From NCBI GenBank assembly GCA_964007475.1, contig OZ023273.1, positions 16,319,922-16,383,921 of the forward strand: 64,000 nt of DNA. The letters are read 5' to 3'. A program made the translations under genes and the position numbers. Source of the DNA: Hybos culiciformis. Taxonomy: Eukaryota; Arthropoda; Insecta; Diptera; Hybotidae. This document shows positions 1 through 12,248 of the stretch, piece by piece (position 1 is the first letter of the stretch; every line of letters starts with the position of its first letter). The notes beneath the pieces were generated by a model that had not been told where the DNA came from, searched no databases, and saw only the letters and a program-made list of their open reading frames with translations.

Positions 1-3000
1 GCAAAAAAAAAAAAGAACAAATTAAATTTAGCAACAAGATATAACTCTTCTATAAAAAATTTAATTTATTTTAAAAAATAATTATTATGTAGGATATTGG
101 TCCAGTTAAGCTACAATTTTTTAAAAAAATAAATAAATAAAATAAAACAGTATACCTCATAAATGAATTTCAATTTAAAATATTTTCCGAATTTTTTTTT
201 TATACTTCTTCAACCGCTCTCTATTCAGATACCAATTTTCATTGAAATCCATTCTCAGCCCCCCCCCCCCATTTTCTTAAAAATCCGTTTTCAGACATTA
301 GTTCAAAAACCCTTGTACTAAATCGGGGTCTTTTTAGTTTTTTTGTTTCCTTTTATCCATACTAATTTTTATCAGAATCCATTCAAAAATATAAATAAAT
401 TTAAAATAATATAAAATTTGTATGATCTTTTCCCGATTCGTTATCCGAACCCGAAGAACCTTAAACTTTGGCTTGGTTGAAACAAGTGAACGAAATTACG
501 CATATTTTGGCATTTAAACAATTAAAATTGGTCAAGTACTTAGTTTAAAAGTTATATGCATTTAAATGCATATTTGGAACATTAAACTCAAACGTAGAAA
601 AAAAAAACAAATTAAGAATTATCGATATTCTACCTAAATAATAGAAGAAAAACAAATTATAGAACAAATCTTAAGAAATAAATTTTAATTTAAATGAGAT
701 AACACACTCATTAAAATTAAATAATAAACAAAAGACATTTTTTTTATTTAAAAAGCCAAAAAAACAATATATTTTTAATCGTCAATTTATTTAAAATATT
801 ATTAAATTAATTTTTTTTTTTAATATAAATTATATTATAACTGTCGGCGGCGCATTTTTTTTTATTTCAATGTCAAGATAATATTACATAAAATTATTTG
901 ACAAGTTGTTAACGTTGTTTATAATTTTTTCATATAATAAAATTTTAAAAATTCACTAAGAAATTCATATCCTTATTTGGTAGAAATCTTTTGACAAGAA
1001 TTTAAATGATTCGGGAAGAAAAAAAAAAATTTATGCAGTTTTCGTTATTTTTTTTTTTTACTTCTCTAAATACTGTTGCATAAATATTTGACGCACTTTA
1101 TTTGAAAATTTTTTATACATTTAAGTTTTTCATTGAAACACTGTAATATAATAAAACATATTGTACATTGATTTGATAAACGGTGAATAAAAACAAAAAT
1201 TAATAATTTGACTTTTGTTAATTGATGATTCTAGTGTTGTGTGACAAAGGTTGCTCAATAAATTGATTATAGTCAGAATAATTTACTTTATTTTGTCTTT
1301 CGTACTTTAACCCTAAAATTAGTGGCTTTAATGCAAAAGCAGTAAAATAATACTTATAATAAATAATAACAAGACAACTTCGCAAAAACTGTTTATTTTG
1401 ACATGATATAGTTTTATAAAGCTTATACTGTATAACGAAATGAATAAACTGCATAACCTTGTAATACATCGAAAAATTATAATTTTATAAAAAAAAAACA
1501 TAACTATAGAAAAAAAAATAAACACCTATAAAAAATTGTTTTGCGGTTAATGAAAGAGTAAAAATAAATCGAGATGAAGCTCTAGAAAAATATATTTACA
1601 ATTATTGTTGTTTTTATATATATTTATCGGCATTTCGGAAAAAAAAAGTATACGACATACATTATGTAATTAATAATTTTATATGAAATCTTATAATTTT
1701 TCTACCTAATTAGAAAATAATTTTATTAGAAATTTTAGAATGTACCTAGTCATACAGATCAATTGATTTGTGGTCATAATAATATTTATTATTTCTATTC
1801 CAAATTGAAACAAACACAAACTATAACAAATTTTGTAAGAGATTAATTGTTTTCGAAATTAAAATATTAGATAAATAAAGGATACTAACAACTATAATGA
1901 AAATTCAATTGTATTATAATTGGTTAAAAATAGTTATATAAAAGTTGATAATTTTTCCCGAATACCAAATTGTCAGGGTAGATACAGGTGGCTGAAAATT
2001 GAGCATATTATGCATTCATATTATATATGAGCATACAAATGAGCATACATATTATATTTGTTGAACTTAATTTTATATTATTTTTATAAATCAATCTTAA
2101 AATTATCTAAAGAAAGTGAACGTGCGTTCCAACCATAAAGCTTCCTACGTAAAAGCAATAATGCAATATTATTAGGTATATAATATATACAATTTTTTTT
2201 TTAAACTGGAAATAAATAAAAGAATAAAAATAATTTTGAAATATAAATTAATATGCATATTTAATTGTGGTACTAATTTTTAATAATTTAATTTTGAATT
2301 TATCAAAATTAAAGAAAATAGTACTACAATATTTTCCAAAAATAATTATCATAAATTGACATTGACAAATTGCTATTTTAAAAATTTTACAGTTTATTTT
2401 TATTAAAAGCTTTTACAATTACAATTAATAAATCAATATATTATATATTTTATTTATATGTGCAAGCAAATTAAAATTTAACTGAAATATTTTTTTCTTT
2501 TATTTTAATTAATGTTTTTCAATAGAAATTAAAAATAAACAGAGAAAAATCTATGAATAATGAACGCCATCTTCACGCCATCTGTATAATTTTTTTGTTA
2601 TAATAAATATTTTTATAAAGAAATATTTCTATAAAAAAAAATTTAAGAAAAAATAAGCCCATAACATATTTAAGGAAAATGTATCATCACATTATGCACT
2701 CTTAATCATATATATATTTTGAATTTGTACAACAAATTTTCATTTATCTATGTTGTACGTTGTACATAATTAATTATTTGTACTTTATACTACATAAATA
2801 TTCAATAACATTTTCGAATTAATTTTTGAATAGAAAAACATTATTTTATAAACTTTAACTCAAAAACGATAAGTGTATTTTTTTGTAATTTTTTTCTAAA
2901 TTCTAAAGTCATAAATCATATTTTTTTCGTTATTTCACGAATCTATAGAGCTGTTACATGGATGAAAAAAAAATAAAATAAAAAATGTGAAAGTAATTAA

Positions 3001-6000
3001 TTTTAATAAATAACGATAATAAATAGAAAGCTGTAATATTTTTTATGCAAATAATGCCGCTCTGACCATGTAACAAAAAAAAAAAATTTTCATTACTAAT
3101 AATTATGGAAAAAAAAAAACAAAGCTGTAATAGAAATTACCCAATTTTATAAGGGCAATGATTTTATGAGTTATTACAAATTATTTATTATAATTAGGTT
3201 AAATATTTACGCAAATTTTCTAGAGGGTTTATCATTCATTTTTTTATTTCTGATATAAAGAAAAATATGTTTATTTTTGTTTGAATCAAGAAAATTTCAT
3301 ATTATCCCAATTCGATGTCATGTCGTGAAAATAAATTATTTTTTGGCTATAAGCTTGCAAAATGGTAACTTCGCGGATTTTATTTTTCAGACTGCACTTA
3401 TAAGCTTCATAAATGTGACCAAAATAAAATAATTATTTTCTTACATAGGTACCTATATTGAGAAAATCGTAAAAACCATGAGGAGCTTTTTATGATAAAG
3501 TTTTTGAGGAAAAAAAATAATAAATTGATGTTTATTTTGTAATAAAAATTTTTTATTAGTAACATTAACTAATTTTATCTACATAAACGTATAAATAATA
3601 ATTGAAATTAAATAAAATTTGGGTCAAATGAAAATTTTTTTATTTTGCATATTATGAGGGCTTTTTTTTTTTGCTAATTTATACGAGAAAATTTTATTCG
3701 GGTCATGAAAATTATACACAAACATCTGTGGAGTTTATACGATTATAATAAGAGATAAGAAAAAAAATTATAATTTAATTAGAATTGTACATAATTCATT
3801 AATCGCACATGTGAAAGTTACGTTTCTGAGGGTTAATCTTTAATGTTACGGTTCCTTTTAATATATATGTGTAGTATATGGCTTCTCGAAATACATATTT
3901 ATTTTGCATTTTAGTAACTCGGCTTTGTTAGTATGCTTTAAAATTTAATTTTTTCGAGTAAAAATAAGTTTTCGGAACATTAACTAATTTTATAAACGGA
4001 TCTTATCATTAACGTGATAAGAATGTAAGCCAATAAAATTCACTACAATTTAAGTTAAGGAAACTATTTTGATCAAGTTTATTCGAATTTTAATTGTGCC
4101 AAATAATAATTAATTAATATTCTATTATCGTTTTTAATTGGAAAATAAAGATTTTTACTCTCATCAAAACCATTGATTGAATGAAAACAGAATGTAAATT
4201 ATTCACAAACTTTTAATATCTTCAATTCTCTCTATAAGAACTCATTAGTCATTAAAATAAAATTAATTCTTATAGAACAGTGTTAAATAGTTAGAAATAA
4301 ATATTTTAAGAACAAACCAAAATGTTTATGAAAAAGAAATTTTCTTATTGAAACATTAAATGTGGATATTTTTAATTTAAAAATTTGATTTGTTATTTAT
4401 TTTTTTTCCTAATGTAATCATAATTAAAAGAAACAATATAATGGGATTTTAAACTCATTTGTCGTGTGGGCGCTTAATTTGTCTTTCCGTATAATCCAAT
4501 TTATCAAATAGTCTATCTATTTAAAAAAAAAAAAAAAAATAATTTTCTCCAAAGTCGGTTGTAATGAATTTGTAATCAGTATTAAACATACTTCAATATT
4601 TCAATTTAAGATAAAATTTAACGTTAATAGTATATGACGACCGGAGATTTAACAAAGACAGTTTTTTTTCTTCGATCTGGTAAATGACAAAAATTTAATT
4701 GAAGATTAACAACCCATAATATTTTTTATGAGCGTGGGAAATCAAATGAAGTAAAACAAAAACGCAGCTGTAAATCTAGAAATTATTTCGTCTAAAAATT
4801 AATTTTAAAAGTACATTGAACCTGATTGCTAAAATTCTAAGGAGTAACAGAAAATAGGTTAAATATTGTTGTTGTTTTTTTTATTAATTTTGTGTTCACG
4901 TACTTAAATAATATTTTATTTAAAATTTGAAAATTAAATTTAACTTAGGATAAAAGATAGAGTTTTTTGTTTATTATTATTACATAAGCAACTTAACTAA
5001 GTGTTTATTTTTTTAATAATTACCTTATTTTTTTAAGTATTAACATTTTACTTTTTAGCTGTTCATAACTGTAGAAAACATAATGAACTGATATTATTTT
5101 CATTTATTGAACGAATTTCATTAATTTAAAAATTATTTAGAAGCAAAAATAAAATTCGAAATATTTACTTATTGGCGAATGATATTGTCAATTTACAATT
5201 TAGTGAAAAATAGTTTTATTAAATAAGCTAGAGCTAGATGAACGTGAGTTGAACGTACCTATTTATTGTAAACATAATGTACTTTCGTTTCTAAGTTGCT
5301 ATAAGCATCATCATATTAATTTACAAACATGTAAGTTATATGTATGCGAGTTTCTTCTTTAAATAAGATATTTTGATTTAAGTGTGACTTGACAATTTTT
5401 TTTTTTTTTTTTCAAATCAAAATGAAATTGTACTGTTTCTTTTTTTTTCGAGTATCACATAAAAAGAAAATCTTATAAATAAAAATAACATTTTATATAA
5501 AAGTCATGTTTACTGTCAATGATAATATCCTCAATCATTAATTTAAAAATAAAAATAAAATATTTCCAAATTGCGAAATAAAAAAAACAATCGTATTCAT
5601 GAGAATTTGATGAGATTCTTATGTTAAAATGGGTCATTGGCATTTTGATTATGACGGTGATTCGTGTTTAAAAATTGAGATATATATTTTTATGTTATGT
5701 ATATTTTTTTTTGACGAATTTGGCAAATTGCACCTGTTATACATTTGGAATCTTTTTTATGTATTTAAAAAAAAAAATAAACCGTAAAACCAAATATGTA
5801 TTACGAGAAGTTTTAATACTTATGTGGTAAATTTTATTTTAAATTTATTTATAAAATATGAATTTAATTAGTATTAAGTTATAAATTTCAAGAATTGAAA
5901 TAATTATGCACAAGTTTTTTTAAACCAATGACATTATAGTTAGATTGAACCACATATCAAAACACATATCAAAACGATAACAGACTAGCAAAAAAGAATA

Positions 6001-7600
6001 GTTTTCATGTGGGATTCGTACTACCTAGTTGTGTATCCTATCTAAACTGTTTGTGTTCTTCTATTTAGTTGATAAAAATGTACTAAATTTTTATTCGTTG
6101 ATCATGTTTATTTAAACATGGTTCGAACCAAAAATTACAAAAAAAAAATAAATAAAATTAGTAACAGTTCAATTATATATGATGTTACAATATAATAATG
6201 TTCAAAATATTTTAAATACGAATTTCAATGGAAAAATTGTTGTCAAACTATCCGCTAACTATGTCAAATATTTTAATCCTAAATTAAAACTTTTGATAAT
6301 TTTTAATTCAATGAACATTTGAAAGTCTTCTTTACAAAGACCTATATAATAGAAATAATCAAAAAAAAGAAAAAATAAATTCTATTTAATTCATCAAGCA
6401 TGATAAATTCTTTTATGACTCCTTTTATTCATAAGACGTACTTAATATACATATATTTTATATTTTAGATTTGATAAAATTAGGTTACTTTATTTTAACA
6501 GTACCGGATGATGAATTCAAAAAAAAAAAAAAAAAACAAATATACATATATGCACTTGATATAAAAAAAATTTATGTATGTTCATAGTTTAATATTTTCC
6601 ATTTTTGTAATAAATTATTACAAGTTAATTTCATAATAACGCGTAACGACCTCAACCATTAACGAAAAAAAGTTAAGTAAAAAAAAAACAAAAAATCTTT
6701 ATTTATGAATAATTTGTTTTTTATAAATAAAATTAAGTTAATAAGTTAAAATTGAAATAAGTATGTGGAAATAATTATTCTGCAAGAAATTTTTTTACAT
6801 AATACCATATATTTCCTTGATAATATTTGAATTAAGAAAAATTAGTGCAAGTTTAAATTTAGTTGCCGCAAAGTCATAAAAAGAAAATAAGGGTCAAATG
6901 AATTAATCCTCCTAAGATTAATTCAAAACTAGTATGGTCATTGTTAATTAGTTTCAAAATATACTCTTTCGTTTTTGACTGCTGGTCAAAATCAACCAAA
7001 AATTGTTAACTTGTTCTATGGACAAAATATCAGTTCGTACTCTAAATTTATCCATAATTAAGTATATAAAAAAAAATATTTTTTTTTTCATACAATATAA
7101 ATATAATCGAAGTAACAATAATAAATAATTTTTTCTATTCTTTTCAGTTAATATACTTATAATAATTAAATATAAAATATAAGTTGGACCATAGGAATTA
7201 ATAATTTTAATTAAAGGTGAATGAAAAGCAATGTTATGCACAAGGTTAATATGAAAACATTAGTTAAAAAAAACTTAGAAAAAAAATAAATAAATAAATG
7301 TCTACGCCTAATAATGACAAAGCATTGATTTTAATTGATTTTCACAATATAGAGAAAAAAAAAACAATATTAAAATTAGTTTAGAACTTGTTATTAAAAA
7401 TTAATAAATAAAAAACATAATTTTAGTCTTTCAATCTATATATGTATATATTAAAGGTATACTTAATTCAAATTCAATATTGAAAGGGTTATGATTTTTT
7501 TTTTTAAATAATATAAAGTAGTAATTTTTAATTCTATTTCCTTTCCTGAGTTATTATTATCTTAAGAGTTAGAACAGAAAATAATTTGTTTTTACCAATT
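1..7600. other. AT-rich non-coding DNA, no gene seen
   Basis: Both strands are interrupted by stop codons at short intervals, and the few open frames of 60-95 codons are low-complexity Phe/Ile/Lys/Tyr translations of AT-rich DNA. Homopolymer A and T runs are common. The only compositional oddity is a 12-base C run at 259-270. The stretch around 200-500 is richer in C and G than its surroundings and carries two loosely similar segments (around 230-260 and 355-385), which could be an old dispersed repeat. If the minus-strand gene with exons at 12-46 kb continues to the left, introns of that gene would occupy this region. I could not find an exon here with matching phase. Confidence 0.6.
259..270. 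repeat. 12-base poly-C run
   Basis: Twelve consecutive C residues lie in DNA that is otherwise about three-quarters A+T, where A and T homopolymers dominate. It is the longest C or G run I saw in the window. It may be an assembly or sequencing artefact or part of an old repeat. Confidence 0.9.
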
Positions 7601-7617
7601 ATGTACAAAACAGTCTC

Positions 7618-7780
7618 AAATAGGTAAGTTGTATTTACATTCGCAAATTTAGCTCGGTAAATGGTCCATTACATGCATCAATACACATGCAATTATAGAG
7701 AAATGTAAATTGTATTTACATTTCCCTGTGATGTAAATTGTATTTACATTTCCCTATATTGTATTTACTTACTTCATTTT
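7618..7780. repeat. Short tandem palindromic repeat cluster
   Basis: The near-palindrome ATGTAAATTGTATTTACAT occurs twice in a row (about 7702-7752), each time followed by TTCCCT. Partial versions of its right half (TTGTATTTAC) flank it at about 7628 and 7758. Each unit can fold on itself. It sits directly left of a 62-bp tandem repeat and a long hairpin, so the whole 7.6-8.2 kb block is probably one repetitive element or satellite-like patch. Confidence 0.6.
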
Positions 7781-7828
7781 GAACTGCGTAATACTATAAA
7801 CAAAAATAATATCTCTCACACTCACAAT

Positions 7829-7975
7829 ATTTCCCTTTTTTGCTTTTATCTCTAAAAGAAAGAGAAATTCAAGGATAATTAACGTGGAAAATTTTCCTTT
7901 TCTTCTTTTATCTCTAAAAGAAAGAGAAATTAAAGGATAATTAACATGGAAAATTTCCCTTTTTTTCTTTTATCT
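7829..7975. repeat. 62-bp tandem repeat, about 2.4 copies
   Basis: Two full copies run 7829-7890 and 7891-7952, and a third partial copy begins at 7953. Each unit contains TTTTATCTCTAAAAGAAAGA and ends in GGATAATTAAC(G/A)TGGAAA. The copies differ at only a few positions, so the duplication is fairly recent. An open frame of 68 codons that starts here simply reads through the repeat and the following hairpin and is not a gene. Confidence 0.85.
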
Positions 7976-8077
7976 TTATTTTTTATTATAAATTATCTCT
8001 ATATTCTCTCTTTGCAACTCCCTTTCACATACACATTAAAGCAGTATACAATACATGTTAATCAAATTTCTTATACA

Positions 8078-8194
8078 GCTCGTTGTGTATACACACAAAC
8101 ATATAGACACTCGTCAATATTATATCACTCGACCTTCGGTCTCGTGATATAAATATGACTCGTGTCTATGTGTTTGTGTGCATACACAACTCGC
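8078..8194. repeat. Long hairpin with TTCG loop and paired CTCG motifs
   Basis: Two arms of about 57 nt (8078-8134 and 8139-8194) are inverted copies separated by TTCG, closing as GACC-TTCG-GGTC-like DNA, the classic stable UUCG tetraloop form if transcribed. The arms pair almost throughout. The main mismatches are three places where CTCG in the left arm (8079, 8110, 8128) lies opposite CTCG in the right arm (8190, 8159, 8141), giving three symmetrical 2x2 T-C/C-T internal mismatches. It is probably a foldback transposable element or the structured end of one. Target-site duplications are not clear. Confidence 0.85.
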
Positions 8195-11100
8195 AATTAA
8201 TAACAAATTTTCATAACATGTATTGTAATCTACTATAAATCTAAGGTTATTTTTTTCTTGAACTTTTTTAATAAAATATTTAATTAAATTTAGAATAATT
8301 CGAATTCTCAACTTTTAATTATTAGAAAACATGTCTTTTTTTATTTTCTTTTTTTAATTGTTTTCATAGAAATATAATTGAGTTCATTTAACCCTAAATG
8401 TGTTGTTTTTTTTGTTCTTCTTAAATTTCGTTAGAGTACGAAATAAAAACTAATATTTGTATGTAAATATATATATATATATATCTTTTATACGCTTTTA
8501 GGGGTAAAAAAAAAATTAACTTTAACGGTCATATGGTTTCATTATTACAAAAAAAAAATAAAAAAAACAAAACATGTGAATAAAGCTAAACTTAAAGTTA
8601 AATTTCATTAACAAAAGAAAAATCCGTTTTAATTTGGCCTTTAAACTGAAAGCAACCGTTAAGTTTTTATTATTATTATTGTTGTTGTTTTTTTTTTTGT
8701 AAACATAACAAACATAATATTTTATCTTTATATTTGAAAATATACAATTAAATAAAAGGAAAACAAACGTTAATAAAATATGAAAACTGACTGACAAAAA
8801 TTTAAGTGTAGAAGTTTAATAAATTAAATTCATATTATATATAAAGTTGTCGTTGATAGTATTCTTCTAAAGAGTTTCAAAACAAAGAAATAATAGCGTA
8901 ATATAGAAAATATATTCTCTACTATACTCTTCTATATAGTGAATTCTATCTATATTATGATGTATATTATACACATATTCTTTTCTATTTTAATATAATA
9001 AATAAAAATTAAACTGAGTAATACTTTTATTTTGCAATTTTTTATTTCTTTTCATTTTAATAATAAATAAATATATATATATATATTGTACATTATGTCT
9101 TTTTGAAAAAGTTTCTTTAAAAAAAAACTAAATATGTGGTGAATGATGTCTTATGAAAATTCATTATATTTTTCGCAATCTACAAGAAGTCGAAATCTAA
9201 TATTAATTATTTAATTATTAAATCCTGTCCTGATGACCAAAAGAATTTGGAATGCTAAAAACTAATCCATAAAAATTGCTTATAACCCTTGAAAAATAGG
9301 TTGGAAACACTGGAGTTGCACCACTGACTTTCTTCAAAGACGATTTTCGACACTTTGCTTTATAGTAAGAATAAAATTGTATGGTACAAAAATGTCTACA
9401 TTCAAATGTATTACTGGTTAATTTCTGGGACGCAGCATCAAAACCGACTTGTATGCGGACTTTGCCAATAATTTGATTTTTCTCAAAAATTAATTTTGGA
9501 TTTGTTTTTACAAAAAAAAATCTTATTTAGAGTCCCTTTAAATGACATTAAAAACTGTGAACCTGTTGAACAAAAAAATAAGAAAACCGAGATCGTACGC
9601 AGACTTTTTTTCTACCAAGTCTAGATATATAATTTCAAAATTGCAATAAACCTTCAAATAAACAATAAAAAATTGCGAAAATAAATTATTCTAAATTAAA
9701 AAAAAAAATAAAAAAATAATAAACAAAAAAAAAAATTATATTACGAATGTTCCGATGAACATCGTAATGAATCATAATTTCAATTTTGTTGTGTATAATA
9801 AAAATTAAATAGATATTTTGAGAGGAGTTCAATGTGCGCTTGAAATACCAATTTTGGCTTAACAAAATGAAATATAAAACTTTTATAATGAACATTGTGT
9901 GAACAAAAAACAAATACATAAGTATATAAAAAAATTTATTAAAACGGTTAGTATATTTTTTATTTTAAAGATAAATCAAAATTGACATATATTAAACAAA
10001 AAATAAAAAAAAACTTTTATAACACAATCTCCAGAGGGTTATCCTTTTTTGAAAGCTTCGCTGGAATTATATCGGTCCAGGTAAATTTATACATTAATCT
10101 CACACAGTTAATTTTTTTACCAGGAAATTACTTTTATATTACATATATATATTTTTGTTAATAGTTACCTATAATTTCTTATGAAACTGTCTTAAACGCA
10201 AATCCAGCTGTGTTTAGCAAAATGATCCAAATTTAAGGGTGTATTTCACTAATTTGTTGTATATAAAGATAATAAATAAAGCAAGCTTACTACGCCTCTG
10301 TACTTTGAAATATATAAAAAAAAGTTTCTTCTTGAAAGAATAAATAGTACTATAAATAGAAACCTTACTTTAGTGGATATTATTTGCAACCAGTAATATC
10401 CCGTACTCCCTAGTTGAAGTTTGATAATAATAATTTTTTTTTATATTTTTTATCCAGTGAAAACCTCAAGTTTAAAGATTTTTTTTCTCATTAAGCTTTA
10501 GAAAAGACTGATTCCTCTTTATATACATGCTTTTTGCAATAACGCAACTCTAATTGTTATAAATATTTGTATGCACAAAAGCAGTCAGTGACAGACGAAT
10601 ACTATTATTGTAAGCACAAACATTTTTTTCGTATTTAATATAATTTGACTAAAGATAATTTCGAATTATGAATGTGACGGAGTTCCGTTGCGTAGAGTTA
10701 ATTATCATAAAATTTCTCGTTTTTTTCCGATGCTAGGTTGTCTTCTTTATATGTCACAAGCTTACTAATTTTGTGAGATTGGCAAAAGCAATCAAAACGA
10801 ATCCCTTACTGAGTTAAGAAGCTATTAAAAAAAGTACCTGTTTTACTTATACTAAAAAAGTGTTAAGTATAATGAAAACTATTCTTAACAGCTTGTGCAA
10901 ATAACTTTATGAAATTAAATTATAAATAAAATAATTTACTTTATGCATCTTTGGTCTTTATTTATTTTCACACATTTTATGGCCATTTCAAAGACATTAA
11001 GAGATTTTTCTGAGATGTTGGTTTTTTTATTTGTTATTTTAATTTTTTTTTTTATTGAAACAGAGGATAAAAAATTGAAATATTATAAGAGCTGTTAATT

Positions 11101-12248
11101 GAATAATGGTTTTTTCATAAAATTACTTATTCACAAGTGATAATTTATCAAATTAAAAATTATTAATTTATATTTTTTTTTGGGAACAAGTTAACAACTG
11201 CTTAATAAAATAAATTTTCATATGGAAGGTTTGTCTTTCTAGGTTATTTGCTTTTTTTTTTTGTGAAATTTGATATATTACACAGAAAAGTATAATGTGA
11301 TATTTCTTCTTTTTTTTTATTAATGCGAATAAATCCGACAAGTATAATTTAAGAAAATTATGTTGATCCAACAAATTATTTTTTTAACATCAAAAACTTT
11401 ATGATAAATATGCAGAGTCGAAAAAAAGTACCGGTATATAATTAAAATTGACTTGAATTAATCGGAATTTAAGTTAAATGTCAAATTTTTAGAACTTATG
11501 AATTAAAATTATAAATGCCTAAGTGTTTCTTAATATCTTCTTCAAAAACAGGAAAACAATTAGTCTAGTTCTCAAGGAAATAATAACGCGTATCAAAGAA
11601 AATAGAAATCAAATTAAGAAAATTGTAGAAATTAAAATATTAGCTGCACTTGCATCCTTTAATCTCAAAAAATTTTATAATTTATATTTCAGAGCTTTTA
11701 GTATTTTTTTTTCAGTGTTGAAAATTTATTGGTAAAAATTATAAAAAAAAAACAATATTATAACAAGTTTCTTTTTTCGAGGAATATTAATTTAACCTAA
11801 ATGCTTATTAAAATTAAGATTAAAGATAAATGTTCGACAATAAAAATCAGGATTAAAACTTAAGTATCTTTGGGAAAAATGAGAACAAAATTTAAAGAAA
11901 AAATAAAAACTATATAAAATTTATGTCTTTTTCCAATTTAAAAATGTGAATTTTTTTTCAGATTAATATAAAGATAAAGGAGAGTTTATTTATAAAACCA
12001 ATAATAGCAATGATTCACACAAGGAAATCAATTAGAGGAATTTTAAAGAATAACACACTATTTATGAATACAAGTATTTTTCATACATGTATTGTACAGT
12101 GTGTACAGTATATTGACTTCGATATTACAAACAGAATTATTGTTTTACGTAATTTATAATTAAATAATTATTTTTTTCAATACTTCTCTAATGATAAAAT
12201 TATATGTTTGATATTAATATATATATAAAAAAAAGAAAGAAAAACATT
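8195..12248. other. AT-rich non-coding DNA with relic repeats
   Basis: No gene is recognised. There are AT microsatellites at about 8467-8484 and 9071-9086. Segment 9218-9610 is less AT-rich and contains a degenerate direct repeat (see separate entry). Segment 10037-10085 has acceptor- and donor-like flanks on the plus strand but too little coding content to call. The short open frames at 8522-8797, 9686-9919, 11168-11374 and 11523-11735 are homopolymer-driven. This interval would lie 3' of the large minus-strand exon ending at 12259, so it may be intron. Confidence 0.55.
9218..9610 (-). repeat. Relic repeat with an ATG-less open frame
   Basis: A degenerate direct repeat, AAAACCGA followed by a variant of TCGTACGCAGACTTT, occurs near 9445-9466 and again near 9582-9607. 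On the minus strand, a frame without ATG stays open from about 9526 to a TAA at 9218-9220, roughly 100 codons, including the stretch GKVRIQVGFDAASQKL. Chance stops are expected about every eleven codons at this base composition, so the length is mildly notable. I do not recognise the translation and cannot see splice sites, so a decayed transposon fragment is the most cautious reading. Confidence 0.3.

Noticed and set aside
6954..7241. 95-codon minus-strand frame
   Set aside because: Low-complexity Ile/Leu/Tyr/Lys translation without any domain signal.
7946..8311. Two short frames on opposite strands, with similar ends
   Set aside because: Both translate the long hairpin and adjoining tandem repeat; their similarity is due to the inverted repeat.
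10037..10085. Possible plus-strand micro-exon (GLSFFESFAGIISVQ) between CCAG and GTAAAT
   Set aside because: Too short, no neighbouring exons, and the minus strand is also open; no way to decide by eye.
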